A stretch of 64,000 nt of DNA from Massilia eurypsychrophila (GTDB taxonomy: Bacteria > Pseudomonadota > Gammaproteobacteria > Burkholderiales > Burkholderiaceae_D). The first letter of the stretch is position 1; every line of letters starts with the position of its first letter. Below the pieces are notes generated by a model. The model made no database searches. It was not told where the DNA came from and was given only the letters and a program-made list of their open reading frames with translations. The translations under genes were made by a program, and so were the position numbers. Below are positions 1 to 8,750 of this stretch, piece by piece. Where the stretch lies: assembly GCF_002760655.1 (NCBI RefSeq), contig NZ_PDOC01000003.1, forward strand, positions 1 through 64,000, in the 5' to 3' direction.

Positions 1-81
1 GTCCTGGATGGTGCGTTCGCCGCGGGAATAGACCTTGACCAAGGCTTGCTCGATGAAGGCGTCAGAATACACTTTGCTCAT
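1..81 (-). CDS. IS transposase N-terminus (OrfA-like), cut by window edge
   Basis: The reverse strand has an ATG at 79-81 preceded by a good ribosome binding site (AGGAGA), and reads MSKVYSDAFIEQALVKVYSR before running off the window. This N-terminus resembles small OrfA-type transposase proteins with a helix-turn-helix (IS3-like), but only 27 residues are visible, so the family is an inference. The 31-bp repeats just upstream of its start support a mobile-element context. The rest of the gene lies outside the window. Confidence 0.5.
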   Translation of the reverse strand, partial: MSKVYSDAFIEQALVKVYSRGERTIQD

Positions 82-141
82 GTTGTCTCCTAAAAATGTG
101 AGGTGACAACTAGCGTGACACAGGGGGCATCCGGACAAAAG

Positions 142-355
142 GCTGGGGTCAGGTCTGACATTCGGACATTTTTCGGCGTTGGCCCTACCGCTGTGGAAAT
201 GTTCATGCCCACACAACATTCAAATTATTCACGCAATAGTGATTGTCGCGCCTCTTCTCATGAAAATGTCCGAATGTCAGACCTGACCCCGGCAAAATGT
301 CCGAATGTCAGACCTGACCCTAGCAAAATGTCCGAATGTCAGACCTGACCCCAGC
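142..355. repeat. 31-bp repeat: three tandem copies plus one inverted copy
   Basis: Three head-to-tail copies of a 31-bp unit lie at 263-293, 294-324 and 325-355, differing only near their last four bases. Each contains AATGTCCGAATGTCAGACC followed by TGACCC. A fourth copy lies in inverted orientation at 142-172. There are no spacers between the tandem units, so this is not CRISPR. The repeats sit immediately upstream of the truncated transposase, so they may be multiplied IS ends or transposase-binding sites. The rest of 82-363 shows no credible gene. Confidence 0.8.
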
Positions 356-363
356 AATTTGGT

Positions 364-407
364 GTCAACATATGTTGACGCTCGATTGCTTGTCAACTAT
401 CATTGAC
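364..407 (+). promoter_or_regulatory. Promoter with two overlapping palindromic operators
   Basis: Two sites with the pattern GTCAA-N6-TTGAC lie at 364-379 (GTCAACATATGTTGAC, a perfect palindrome) and 392-407 (GTCAACTATCATTGAC), 28 bp apart. A near-consensus sigma-70 promoter is interleaved with them: -35 TTGACG at 375-380, a 17-bp spacer, and -10 TATCAT at 398-403. The predicted start of transcription falls on or next to the ATG at 410. Binding at these sites would block RNA polymerase directly. The HTH protein encoded next is the obvious candidate regulator (inference). Confidence 0.65.
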
Positions 408-409
408 GC

Positions 410-634
410 ATGTCCGACCTTGAATCGCTCCCGTCACCTGATGGCCCCGCCGAAGCGCTCGCTTCAGTGGTGGCGCTACGCCTGCTCGCAGACCGGCTGG
501 AACGGCGCGCGGTATCGAACGCAATCCAACAGGGCTGGTCCTGGGCCCAGGTTGCCGAGGCACTTGGCGTTTCCAGGCAAGCAGCGCACAAGCGCCTGGC
601 GAACGCTCTTCACGCACCCGATTTGCCCGACTAG
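410..634 (+). CDS. Small helix-turn-helix DNA-binding protein
   Basis: The product is a 74-residue protein with one recognisable HTH at about residues 40-62 (GWSWAQVAEALGVSRQAAHKR), typical of small regulators that accompany Clp-N-domain genes. There is no Shine-Dalgarno sequence before the ATG, and the -10 box ends 6 bases upstream, so the mRNA is probably leaderless. The Clp-N-domain gene follows closely on the same strand, implying a two-gene operon. Autoregulation through the twin GTCAA-N6-TTGAC sites is likely but not shown by sequence alone. Confidence 0.75.
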   Translation: MSDLESLPSPDGPAEALASVVALRLLADRLERRAVSNAIQQGWSWAQVAEALGVSRQAAHKRLANALHAPDLPD

Positions 635-657
635 CAGGTCCTTTGCTTCGTCGTTTC

Positions 658-1167
658 ATGCAGCGTTTCAGTGATATGCGTACCATCAAGGCCATGTGCC
701 TGGGTGCTGAAAGGCACGCAAACGCCGAGGGCCAGAAAGAACCGGGACTGGAGCACTTCGTGCTGGCGGCCCTGGAGATGCCCGACGGCACCGCGCGCAA
801 GGCATTCGAACGCATCGGCGCAGATCCCGACCGCTTCCAGCAGGCGATTGCGCAGCAATATGCCGATGCCCTGGAGAATATCGGCGTGCAATCCCCGTCT
901 CTCGATTCAATGCGTCTCGATGCCGCTCGCATTGCCCCAAACGATGGTCCTTACAAAGCGAAGCCGGCAGTGCAGGCGCTCATGCAGCAGTTGGCGAGCC
1001 GGCACAAGGCATACCCGGGCGAGCCGTTGCTCGGGGCCCACTGGCTGGCGGTGATCGCGACGGTCCGGCATGGCGTGGCGGCCCGGGCAATGAAAAAGCT
1101 GGGGGTTGACCTTGAGCGGCTGGTCACCGCCACACGCGCGGAAATCAATGCTGCGCCTCGCGGCTGA
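658..1167 (+). CDS. Clp amino-terminal (ClpN) domain protein
   Basis: The product is about 169 residues and resembles the N-terminal repeat domain of ClpA/ClpC (for example RFSDMRTIKAMCLGAERHA and EPGLEHFVLAALE), with a second, weaker repeat in the C-terminal half. There is no AAA+ ATPase or Walker motif, so it cannot be an unfoldase; it may bind substrates or act as a decoy adaptor (inference). The ATG at 658 aligns with family N-termini. A TTG at 643 with a nearby AGG is an alternative start adding five residues. It is co-directional with the upstream HTH gene. Confidence 0.7.
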   Translation: MQRFSDMRTIKAMCLGAERHANAEGQKEPGLEHFVLAALEMPDGTARKAFERIGADPDRFQQAIAQQYADALENIGVQSPSLDSMRLDAARIAPNDGPYKAKPAVQALMQQLASRHKAYPGEPLLGAHWLAVIATVRHGVAARAMKKLGVDLERLVTATRAEINAAPRG

Positions 1168-1178
1168 CACCACATGCG

Positions 1179-2102
1179 CTAGCGGCGCACCTGCATCTTG
1201 CGCCCGGCAGCCACGACCGCGATCACCGCGAATGCAAACACGAAGTTCGACAGCTCCAGCGGCTCGTCGAGAAAAATTGCGGCGCCGACCAGGGTCAGGA
1301 ACGGCTGCACCAGCTGCACCTGGCCGACCCGCGCAATGCCGCCGACCGCCATGCCGCGATACCAGAAGAAGAAGCCGATGAACATCGAGAACACTGACAC
1401 GTAGGCAAAGCCGAGCCAGGCGCCGGCGCCGGCGCTGGCGCTGGCGAAGGAGCCGAAGTGCGGCCATGACAACCACAGGACCAGCGGCAACACCAGCGGC
1501 GCCGACAGCAACAGCGCCCAGCAGATCACCTGCTCGCCGCCCATCGTGCGCGCCAGGCGTCCGCCCTCGGCGTAGCCAAGCGCAGCGAGCGCGACTGCGG
1601 CGAACATCAGCAGGTCGGCCAGGTGAAAGCTGCCGCCGCTCTGGCGCAAGGCGAAGGCGATCACCAGGCCGGTGCCCAGCAGCGCCATCGCCCAGAAGCC
1701 AGGCGATGGTTTTTCGTTGCCGCGCAGCGCAGAGAACACGGCGGTGGCGAGCGGCAGGATGCCGACCAGCACCGCGCCGTGCGAGGCGGGCAGGGTGCGC
1801 AGCGCGATCGACGTCAGCCACGGGAAGCCGATCACGCAGCCGAGCGACACCATCGCCAGCGGCAACAGCGCCGAGCGTGGCGGCGGCGGCGCGCGCTTCC
1901 AGCGCAGCCAGATGGCGGCGAGCGCGGCGGCAACCAGCGCGCGCCCAAGCGCCACAAAGGCGGGGTCGAGCCCGGTCACGGCCATGCGCGTAAAGGGTAG
2001 CGTCAGGCTGAATATCGCCACGCCGGCCAGGCCAAGCAGCATGCCGCGCGTTTCGTCCGATGTCGCCGGTAGGCCGGCGTGTATTCCAATAATTTTTGTC
2101 AT
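1179..2102 (-). CDS. DMT-family (EamA) transporter
   Basis: This is a 307-residue integral membrane protein with about ten hydrophobic segments arranged as two EamA repeats, as in drug/metabolite exporters of the RhaT/YdcZ type. The second repeat ends with the conserved QPFLTLVGAAIFLDEPL segment. The start at 2102 gives MTKIIGIHAG; an upstream in-frame codon would add 12 residues that do not look like the family. It is divergent from a MocR-type regulator across 75 bp. Its substrate cannot be read from sequence; an amino acid or metabolite is usual for this pairing. Confidence 0.85.
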   Translation of the reverse strand: MTKIIGIHAGLPATSDETRGMLLGLAGVAIFSLTLPFTRMAVTGLDPAFVALGRALVAAALAAIWLRWKRAPPPPRSALLPLAMVSLGCVIGFPWLTSIALRTLPASHGAVLVGILPLATAVFSALRGNEKPSPGFWAMALLGTGLVIAFALRQSGGSFHLADLLMFAAVALAALGYAEGGRLARTMGGEQVICWALLLSAPLVLPLVLWLSWPHFGSFASASAGAGAWLGFAYVSVFSMFIGFFFWYRGMAVGGIARVGQVQLVQPFLTLVGAAIFLDEPLELSNFVFAFAVIAVVAAGRKMQVRR

Positions 2103-2124
2103 GAGGTATGCTAGTCGACAAAGC

Positions 2125-2168
2125 CAGTACAGTACCAATACACTTCTTTAGTTAATTTTTCATACTGT
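2125..2168. promoter_or_regulatory. Putative MocR operator in divergent intergenic region
   Basis: The 75 bp between the transporter and the MocR gene contains CAGTAC and AGTACC back to back (2125-2136), and TACTGT at 2163-2168, an inverted match to ACAGTA at 2129-2134. MocR regulators such as GabR and PdxR bind short repeats in the divergent region they share with a target gene. The assignment is inferred from position and symmetry. Confidence 0.35.
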
Positions 2169-2177
2169 GACGGTAAA

Positions 2178-3641
2178 ATGACCAATACACCGGTGACGGC
2201 CTTGCTGTCGCGCGACAGCGGAGAGACGCTGATCGACCAGATTGCCCGCTCGGTCGCCGCCCGCATCGACGACAAGCTGCTGCGCGGCGGCGCCCGCATG
2301 CCGTCGATCCGCCAGTTCGCCGCCGCCCACTCGGTGTCGGCGTTCACGGTGGTGGCCAGCTACGACAAGCTGGTCGCGCGCGGCTACCTCGAGTCGCGCC
2401 GCGGCGCCGGCTTTTTCGTGCGCGAGCGTTCGCCATTAAACACCGGCGAGCGTTCGGCGGCGCCGGCCGCCGGCGCTAGCACCAGCGAAGAGGCTGCCGA
2501 TGGTCCGGGCCGGCCGCTCGACGTGGTCTGGCTGATCCGTCACATGTTCAACGCTTCGCCGACGCAGAAGGCGCCCGGCTCCGGCGTGCTGCCGGCCGAC
2601 TGGCTCGATGGTCCCGGCATCGCCAGCGCGCTGCGCGCAATCGGTCGCCAGCACGCCAGCCTGCTGCTCAACTACGGCACGCCGCAAGGCTTCCTGCCGC
2701 TGCGCCAGCAGCTGCAGCGAAAACTGGCCGAACTCGAAATCGAGGCCGCGCCCGGCCAGATCGTCACCACCGTCGGTGTGACGCAGGCGCTGGACCTGGT
2801 GGCGCGCGAATTCACCCGCCCCGGCGACACGATCTTCGTCGACGACCCGGCCTGGTACTTGATGTTCGGCTCCTTCGCCGCGCTCGGCGCGCGCGTGATC
2901 GGCATTCCGCGTCGGGCCGACGGCCCGGACATGGTCCAGCTGGCGCAGCTGGCGGCGCTGCACAAGCCGAAGCTCTACATCATCAACTCGGTGCTGCACA
3001 ATCCGACGTCGACGTCGCTGTCGGCGGCAAAGGCGTTCCAGGTGCTGCGCTTGGCCGAGGAACACGGCTTCACGATCGTCGAGGACGACGTCTACTGCGA
3101 CCTGCATCCGGGACCGGCGGTGCAGCCGGCCACCCGCATTGCCGCGCTCGACCAGCTGCAGCGGGTGATCTACCTGGGCGGCTTTTCGAAGTCGATGGCG
3201 GCCAACCTGCGCGTCGGCTTCATCGCCACCTCGCCCGAATGGGCGCAGCGGCTGGCCGACCGCAAGATGCTGGCCACGCTGACGAGCAGCGACATCGCCG
3301 AGCGGGTGGTCTACAAGATCCTGTCCGAAGGCCTGTACCGCAAGCAGGTGGACCGCATCCGCGCGCGGCTCGACACGGTACGCGCCAGGACCGTGCGGCA
3401 GATGGAGAAGGTGGGGCTGAAGGTCGGCGTGGCGCCGACGGCCGGCATGTTCGTCTGGGCCGACGCCGGGGTCGATACCAGCGTGTTGACCGAGCGGGCG
3501 ATGGCCGCCGGACTGCTGCTGGCGCCGGGCAGCCTGTTTTCGCCGAACCAGCTGCCGTCGACGAGGATGCGGCTAAATGTCGCTGCCATGCAGGAACCGA
3601 CCGTCTGGGAGTTCTTGGGACGCGAAATCGGCAAGGGTTAG
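2178..3641 (+). CDS. MocR-family regulator (GntR HTH fused to aminotransferase fold)
   Basis: The product is a 487-residue protein with an N-terminal GntR winged helix (about residues 15-80, including [19 protein letters not shown]), a linker, and a class I/II aminotransferase domain (about 125-485). The PLP-lysine motif is present as [16 protein letters not shown], with VDDPAWY and VEDDVYCD before it. In this family PLP acts as a ligand sensor, not in catalysis. The likely target is the divergent EamA exporter and perhaps itself. Its stop lies 2 bp before the htpG heat-shock promoter. Confidence 0.9.
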   Translation: MTNTPVTALLSRDSGETLIDQIARSVAARIDDKLLRGGARMPSIRQFAAAHSVSAFTVVASYDKLVARGYLESRRGAGFFVRERSPLNTGERSAAPAAGASTSEEAADGPGRPLDVVWLIRHMFNASPTQKAPGSGVLPADWLDGPGIASALRAIGRQHASLLLNYGTPQGFLPLRQQLQRKLAELEIEAAPGQIVTTVGVTQALDLVAREFTRPGDTIFVDDPAWYLMFGSFAALGARVIGIPRRADGPDMVQLAQLAALHKPKLYIINSVLHNPTSTSLSAAKAFQVLRLAEEHGFTIVEDDVYCDLHPGPAVQPATRIAALDQLQRVIYLGGFSKSMAANLRVGFIATSPEWAQRLADRKMLATLTSSDIAERVVYKILSEGLYRKQVDRIRARLDTVRARTVRQMEKVGLKVGVAPTAGMFVWADAGVDTSVLTERAMAAGLLLAPGSLFSPNQLPSTRMRLNVAAMQEPTVWEFLGREIGKG

Positions 3642-3643
3642 CC

Positions 3644-3671
3644 CTTGAAATTGCTTTTTCAACCCCAATCT
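3644..3671 (+). promoter_or_regulatory. RpoH (sigma-32)-type heat-shock promoter of htpG
   Basis: CTTGAAA at 3644-3650, a 12-bp spacer, and CCCCAATCT at 3663-3671 match the sigma-32 consensus (CTTGAAA, then CCCCATNT). It lies 45 bp upstream of the htpG start codon, exactly where expected for a heat-shock gene. Confidence 0.75.
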
Positions 3672-3715
3672 TGCCACAATCCGTTCGTTTAAACCGTTTC
3701 ACAAGAGGAAAAATA

Positions 3716-5629
3716 ATGGCCATCGCCGAAAAAGAAACCCTTGGCTTTCAAGCTGAAGTAAAGCAGCTGCTGCAGTTGATGATTCACTCGCTGTACTCGA
3801 ACAAGGAGATTTTCCTGCGCGAGCTGATCTCGAACGCGTCCGACGCCGCCGACAAGCTGCGCTTCGAGGCGATCAATAACGATGCGCTGTATGGCAACGA
3901 CCATGAGCTCAAGATCATCGTCTCGTTCGACAAGGACGCCAAGACCATCACCATCTCCGACAACGGCATCGGCATGAGCCGTGACGAAGTCATCTCGCAC
4001 CTCGGCACGATCGCCAAGTCGGGCACCAAGGAGTTCTTCGGCAAGCTGTCCGGCGACCAGCAGGCCGACGCGGCCCTGATCGGCCAGTTCGGCGTCGGCT
4101 TCTATTCGGGCTTCATCGTCGCCGAGCGCATCATCGTCAACACGCGCCGCGCCGGCGCCTTCGCCTCCGAAGGCGTGCGCTGGGAATCGTGCGGCGAGGG
4201 CGACTACTCGGTCGAGCCGATCGAGAAGACCAACCGCGGCACCGACGTCATCCTGCACTTGCGCGACGGCGAAGAGGAGCTGCTGTCGAGCTGGAAGCTC
4301 AAGTCGGTCATCCGCAAGTACTCCGACCACATCTCGCTGCCGATCCAGATGCGCAAGGAGGAGTGGGACGCCGAAAAGAACGAGCAGGTGATCAAGGACG
4401 AATTCGAGACCATCAACCAGGCCAGCGCGCTGTGGGCGCGCAACAAGTCGGACGTCACCCAGGAGCAGTACGATGAATTCTACAAGCATGTCTCGCACGA
4501 CTTCCAGGCGCCGCTGACCTTGACGCACAACCGCGTCGAGGGCCGCAGCGAATACACTCAGCTGCTGTACGTGCCGAGCCACGCGCCGTTCGACCTGTGG
4601 GACCGCAACAAGCGCGGCGGCATCAAGCTGTACGTCAAGCGCGTGTTCATCATGGACGACGCCGAGCAGCTGATGCCGGCCTACCTGCGCTTCATCAAGG
4701 GCGTGATCGATTCGAACGACCTGCCGCTGAACGTCTCGCGCGAGATTTTGCAGGAGTCGCGCGACGTCAAGGTGATCCGCGAAGGCTCGACCAAGCGCGT
4801 GCTGGGCATGCTGGAAGAACTGGCCAACGCCGACGAGCAGGAAAAGAAGGACAAGTACACCACCTTCTGGAAGGAATTCGGCCAGGTACTGAAGGAAGGC
4901 ATCGGCGAAGACGCCACCAACAAGGACCGCATTGCCAAGCTGCTGCGTTTTGCTTCGACGGCCAACGACAGCGGCGAGCAGACCACGTCGCTGGCCGAGT
5001 ATGTATCGCGCATGAAGGAAGGCCAGACGAAGATCTACTACGTCGCCGGCGACAATTTCATCGCGGCCAAGAACAGCCCGCACCTCGAGATCTTCCGCAA
5101 GAAGGGCGTCGAAGTGCTGCTGCTGACGGACCGCGTCGACGAGTGGATGCTGTCGTTCCTGACCGAGTTCGAAGGCAAGGAGCTGGTGTCGGTGGCCAAG
5201 GGCGACCTTGACCTGGGCGCGCTCGAGGACGAAGCCGAGAAGAAGGAGCACGAGGAAACCGAGACGTCCTACAAGGACCTGGTCGAGAAGATGAAGACGG
5301 CGCTGGGCGAAAAGGCCAAAGACGTGCGCATCACGTTCCGCCTGACCGATTCGCCGGCCTGCCTGGTCGCCGACGAGAACGAACTGTCCGGCAACCTGCT
5401 GCGCATGCTGAAGGCGGCCGGCCAGAACGCACCAGAGTCGAAGCCTATCCTGGAGATCAATCCGAACCACCCGCTGGTGGCGCGCTTGAAGAACGAGGAA
5501 GGCGACAGCGAGAAGTTCTCGTCGTGGGCGCATATCCTGTTCGACCAGGCATTGCTGGCCGAAGGCGGTTCGCTGTCCGATCCTGCCACCTTCGTCAAGC
5601 GCCTTAACGAGATGCTGCTGTCGAAGTAA
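3716..5629 (+). CDS. htpG: Molecular chaperone HtpG (Hsp90)
   Basis: The product is a 637-residue cytosolic Hsp90 homologue, close to the 624 residues of E. coli HtpG. The GHKL ATPase domain is clear: [15 protein letters not shown] (adenine pocket, catalytic Glu and Asn), DNGIGM, and GQFGVGFYS. The middle and dimerisation domains follow, ending in LNEMLLSK. The start at 3716 is chosen from the conserved N-terminus and the AGAGGA site just upstream. It appears monocistronic, under a sigma-32 promoter and followed by a hairpin terminator. Confidence 0.97.
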   Translation: MAIAEKETLGFQAEVKQLLQLMIHSLYSNKEIFLRELISNASDAADKLRFEAINNDALYGNDHELKIIVSFDKDAKTITISDNGIGMSRDEVISHLGTIAKSGTKEFFGKLSGDQQADAALIGQFGVGFYSGFIVAERIIVNTRRAGAFASEGVRWESCGEGDYSVEPIEKTNRGTDVILHLRDGEEELLSSWKLKSVIRKYSDHISLPIQMRKEEWDAEKNEQVIKDEFETINQASALWARNKSDVTQEQYDEFYKHVSHDFQAPLTLTHNRVEGRSEYTQLLYVPSHAPFDLWDRNKRGGIKLYVKRVFIMDDAEQLMPAYLRFIKGVIDSNDLPLNVSREILQESRDVKVIREGSTKRVLGMLEELANADEQEKKDKYTTFWKEFGQVLKEGIGEDATNKDRIAKLLRFASTANDSGEQTTSLAEYVSRMKEGQTKIYYVAGDNFIAAKNSPHLEIFRKKGVEVLLLTDRVDEWMLSFLTEFEGKELVSVAKGDLDLGALEDEAEKKEHEETETSYKDLVEKMKTALGEKAKDVRITFRLTDSPACLVADENELSGNLLRMLKAAGQNAPESKPILEINPNHPLVARLKNEEGDSEKFSSWAHILFDQALLAEGGSLSDPATFVKRLNEMLLSK

Positions 5630-5650
5630 GCGTTTAGCACCGCTAACCTG

Positions 5651-5690
5651 AAAACCGTCGTTCCAGCAATGGCTGGAATGACGGTTTTTC
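5651..5690. terminator. Bidirectional Rho-independent terminator
   Basis: AAACCGTCGTTCCAGC pairs with GCTGGAATGACGGTTT around a short loop, with one G-U-type mismatch, flanked by A and T runs. It lies between the convergent htpG and kyn operons and can serve both strands. Confidence 0.85.
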
Positions 5691-5742
5691 GTATTGGGCG
5701 CTAGATGCCCGCCTGCGCGGTTTTTCGGGCCGGGGTGGTTTG

Positions 5743-6288
5743 CTACTTCGATAGTTCGGCGCAGAAGTCGGCGAGCAGCTTTTCGCCTTCAGGCCACTCG
5801 CCATGACCGGTATCGCCATTGATATGGCCGGCGGCGCCGATCTCGACGAAGCGGCTGCCCCACGCCTGCGCGAACTGGCGCGCACGCTCGATCGACACGT
5901 ACGGGTCGTCCGAGCTGGCCACCACAATGCTTGGAAACGGCAGCTTCGCAAGCGGCATCGGCTTGAAGCTGTCGGCGTCGGCCGGATACGACGGCGCCTC
6001 GACGTCGCTCGGCGCAACCAGGAAGGCGCCGATTACCTTCAGCGGCGAGCCGGACGCGGCCCAGTGCGCCACCGTCACGCAGCCCAGGCTGTGCGCCACC
6101 AGAATCGGCGGGCCTTCGGCCGCGGCGATCGCGCCATCGAGCTCGCTGACCCACTCATGGCAATCGGGATTGAACCAGTCGCGGTGCGTCACCCGCCGCC
6201 AGTCGGGATGCTTGTGCTCCCACAGCGTCTGCCAGTGCTGCGGTCCTGAATTCCACAGTCCGGCCAGTACCAATACGTTGCATTCCAT
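5743..6288 (-). CDS. RBBP9/YdeN-type alpha/beta hydrolase
   Basis: This 181-residue serine hydrolase belongs to the small RBBP9/YdeN family. Visible motifs are the N-terminal VLVLAGLWNSGPQHWQ, the nucleophile elbow AHSLGC (Ser67), Asp128 in SSDDPY and His155 in AAGHING. The start at 6288 has a GGAG site. It is the last gene of the kynU-kynA operon, 14 bp after kynA. Kynurenine formamidase (kynB) would normally sit here and is absent, so this hydrolase may take that step, but family membership alone does not show it. Confidence 0.85.
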   Translation of the reverse strand: MECNVLVLAGLWNSGPQHWQTLWEHKHPDWRRVTHRDWFNPDCHEWVSELDGAIAAAEGPPILVAHSLGCVTVAHWAASGSPLKVIGAFLVAPSDVEAPSYPADADSFKPMPLAKLPFPSIVVASSDDPYVSIERARQFAQAWGSRFVEIGAAGHINGDTGHGEWPEGEKLLADFCAELSK

Positions 6289-6302
6289 TGCAGCTCCTTT
6301 CG

Positions 6303-7145
6303 TTACAGCGCGGTTCGCAGCGAGAACAGCTCCGGGAACAGTACCACGTCGAGCATCTTGCGCAGGTAGCTCACGCCAGCGGTGCCGCCGGTGCCGGTCT
6401 TGAAGCCGATGATGCGCTCCACCGTCGTGACGTGGCGGAAGCGCCAGAAGCGGAACGCCGTCTCGAGGTCGACCAGTTTTTCGGCCAGCTCGTACAGCGC
6501 CCAGTGCTTGTCCGGATCCTGGTAGACGCCCAGCCACGCCGCCTTGACCGAGTCGTCGTGCGCGGTCGGCAGCGTCCAGTCGGCGGCCAGGCGCTGCGGC
6601 GCAATGGCAAAGCCGGCGCACGAGAGCAGCATCACCGCTTCGTCGTACACCGACGGCGCGTGCAGCTCGCGTTCGAGGATTTCCTGCGCGGCCGGCGCGG
6701 TGCTGTGGACCGACAGCAGCGCGGCGTTCTTGTTCCCTAATATGAACTCGAGTTCGCGGTACTGGTGCGACTGGAAGCCGGACGAGGCGCCCAGGAAGGG
6801 GCGGATCGCGGTGTACTCCGGCGGCGTCATCGTCGCCAGCACGTCCCACGCGTGCACCAGCTGGTCCATGATGCGCGCCACCCGCGCCAGCATCTTGAAG
6901 GCCGGCGCCAGTTCGCCGGCGCGCAGGTTGACGCGCACCGCCTGCAACTCGTGCAGCATCAGCTTGAGCCACAGTTCGCTGGTCTGGTGCTGGACGATGA
7001 ACAGCATCTCGTTGTGATTCGGCGAGCGCGGATGCTGGGCGTTGAGGATCTGCTCGAGGCCCAGGTAGTCGCCGTAGCTCATCGCGCTGCTGAAGTCCAT
7101 CTTGGCGCCGTGCCATTCGGCCGGGCATTTGGTGTCGTCGCTCAT
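6303..7145 (-). CDS. kynA: Tryptophan 2,3-dioxygenase
   Basis: The product is a 280-residue heme enzyme that opens the indole ring of L-tryptophan to give N-formylkynurenine, the first step of the kynurenine pathway. Family hallmarks are present: [37 protein letters not shown], the distal part [17 protein letters not shown] with the heme-ligand His, and [11 protein letters not shown]. The length is normal. The start at 7145 is the only one fitting the family N-terminus. It follows kynU by 10 bp and is co-transcribed with it. Confidence 0.96.
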   Translation of the reverse strand: MSDDTKCPAEWHGAKMDFSSAMSYGDYLGLEQILNAQHPRSPNHNEMLFIVQHQTSELWLKLMLHELQAVRVNLRAGELAPAFKMLARVARIMDQLVHAWDVLATMTPPEYTAIRPFLGASSGFQSHQYRELEFILGNKNAALLSVHSTAPAAQEILERELHAPSVYDEAVMLLSCAGFAIAPQRLAADWTLPTAHDDSVKAAWLGVYQDPDKHWALYELAEKLVDLETAFRFWRFRHVTTVERIIGFKTGTGGTAGVSYLRKMLDVVLFPELFSLRTAL

Positions 7146-7155
7146 AGGTTCTCTG

Positions 7156-8403
7156 TCAGGTGACCGCGCCGCGGCTGGCGGCGATGTCGTAGGCTTGTTC
7201 GTCGAGGACGGCGCGCAGGATCTCGACCGCATCCCAGACGTCGGCAAAGCTGGTGTACAGCGGCGTGAAGCCGAAGCGCATGATGGCCGGCTCGCGATAG
7301 TCGCCGATGACGCCGCGCTCGATCAGCGCGGCCATCACCGCGTAGCCGTGCGGATGGGTGAAGCTGACCTGGCTGCCGCGGCGCTCATGCTCGCGCGGGG
7401 TGACCAGACCGAGCGGATGCTCGCCGCAGCGCGCTTCCACCAGGTCGATGAACAGGTCGGTGAGCGCGAGCGACTTGGCGCGGATCGCCGCCATGTCGGT
7501 CTCCTCGAACACTTCGAGGCCGCATTCGACCAGCGCGAGCGAGACCACCGGCTGGGTGCCGCACAGCGCGCGGCCGATGCCGTCGGCGGGCGCGAAGGCC
7601 GGCGCCATTGCAAACGGCGCCGCGTGGCTCCACCAGCCCGACAGCGGCTGGTGAAACGACGCCTGGTGCCGCTCGGGCACCCAGATGAAGGCCGGCGCGC
7701 CCGGTCCGCCGTTGAGGTACTTGTACGTACAGCCAACGGCGAGGTCCGCATCGGCCGCGTTCAGGTCGACCGGCACCGCGCCGGCGGAATGGGCCAGGTC
7801 CCACAGCATCAGCGCGCCCTGGGCGTGAACATGGCTGCCGACGGCCGCCATGTCGTGCTGGTAGCCGGTGCGGTAGTTGACGTGGGTGAGCATGACGACG
7901 GCGCAGTCGGCGTCGATCGCCCCCGGCAGTTCCTCCACCGAGTCGACCAGCCGCACGGTGTAGCCGCGCGCCAGCCAGCTGGCCAGACCCTGCGCCATGT
8001 AAATATCGGTCGGGAAGTTGGCGCGCTCGGTGACGATCACGCGGCGCGGCGCGCCCGGATGGTCCGCCTGCATCTCGAGCGCGGCGGCCAGCGCCTTGAA
8101 CAGGTTCAGCGAGGTGCTGTCGGTGATGACCACTTCGCCGGCGCGCGCGCCGATCAATGGCGCCAGGCGGTCGCCGAGGCGCTTGGGCAGGTCGAACCAG
8201 CCGGCCGTGTTCCAGCTGCGGATCAGCCCTTCGCCCCATTCGCGCGCGATCACTTCGGTGGCGCGCGCCAGCGCCGTCTTCGGCCGCGCGCCGAGCGAAT
8301 TGCCGTCGAGGTAAATCACGCCGGGCGGCAGGTCGAAGCGCGCGCGCAGCGGCGCCAGCGGGTCCTGTGCGTCGAGCGCCAGGCAGACGGTTCGTGTCGT
8401 CAT
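7156..8403 (-). CDS. kynU: Kynureninase
   Basis: The product is a 415-residue PLP-dependent hydrolase that cleaves kynurenine to anthranilate and alanine. YLDGNSLG near the N-terminus, [14 protein letters not shown], and [11 protein letters not shown] with the PLP lysine at residue 228 are diagnostic. It is the first gene of the kynU-kynA-hydrolase operon. No kynB is visible. No strong Shine-Dalgarno sequence is seen before the ATG. The promoter must lie in the 500-bp gap shared with flhD. Confidence 0.95.
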   Translation of the reverse strand: MTTRTVCLALDAQDPLAPLRARFDLPPGVIYLDGNSLGARPKTALARATEVIAREWGEGLIRSWNTAGWFDLPKRLGDRLAPLIGARAGEVVITDSTSLNLFKALAAALEMQADHPGAPRRVIVTERANFPTDIYMAQGLASWLARGYTVRLVDSVEELPGAIDADCAVVMLTHVNYRTGYQHDMAAVGSHVHAQGALMLWDLAHSAGAVPVDLNAADADLAVGCTYKYLNGGPGAPAFIWVPERHQASFHQPLSGWWSHAAPFAMAPAFAPADGIGRALCGTQPVVSLALVECGLEVFEETDMAAIRAKSLALTDLFIDLVEARCGEHPLGLVTPREHERRGSQVSFTHPHGYAVMAALIERGVIGDYREPAIMRFGFTPLYTSFADVWDAVEILRAVLDEQAYDIAASRGAVT

Positions 8404-8541
8404 GCGAAAGCTTTACTACTAGAGAGGGGAGACTGCATGTGGAACCCTTCAGCAATACGTGAAAGCCGTCTATACAGGCCAAAAGTGACAGTCTAACAAA
8501 GAACGGCCGCACCGCATCCGTTCAAAAATAATTCGCAACAG

Positions 8542-8649
8542 CCCTAAAGTTCCAGAAACCAGGGTCGTAATAGACTCCATGGAAGCAATTTAAAAGTATT
8601 TTGGATTTATTTCAAAAAAACCCTAAAGTTCCTGAAAAGTTTGACGTAA
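8542..8649 (+). promoter_or_regulatory. Two direct copies of a CCCTAAAGTTCC element upstream of flhD
   Basis: CCCTAAAGTTCC[A/T]GAAA followed after exactly 7 bp by CGTAA occurs at 8542-8570 and again at 8621-8649, 79 bp apart on the same strand. TAAAGTT resembles the -35 element of sigma-28 (FliA) promoters, but the downstream part is not GCCGATAA. The sites may be flagellar promoters or paired activator sites. The function is inferred. Confidence 0.5.
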
Positions 8650-8750
8650 CCGAAATAAGACGACAGAAGAAGCGCGTCGAAGTTTCCAGGTTTTGCAGTT
8701 TCCGCAAGTCAATTCGCCCTGTTCTCATAGGGCGCGACCACGATCACGTT

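Noticed and set aside
263-355. Possible CRISPR array from the 31-bp repeats
   Set aside because: Repeats are directly adjacent with no spacers and no cas genes nearby.
3689-5533. Long reverse-strand open frame opposite htpG (and similar ones opposite cheA, the Fdh alpha subunit, apbC and the polyferredoxin)
   Set aside because: These arise from high GC and codon bias of the real genes; their translations are Arg/Ala/His-rich with no family resemblance.
8542-8570. Firm sigma-28 (FliA) promoter call for the flhD upstream element
   Set aside because: The TAAAGTT half fits but the downstream half does not match GCCGATAA, so I kept it only as a repeated element.
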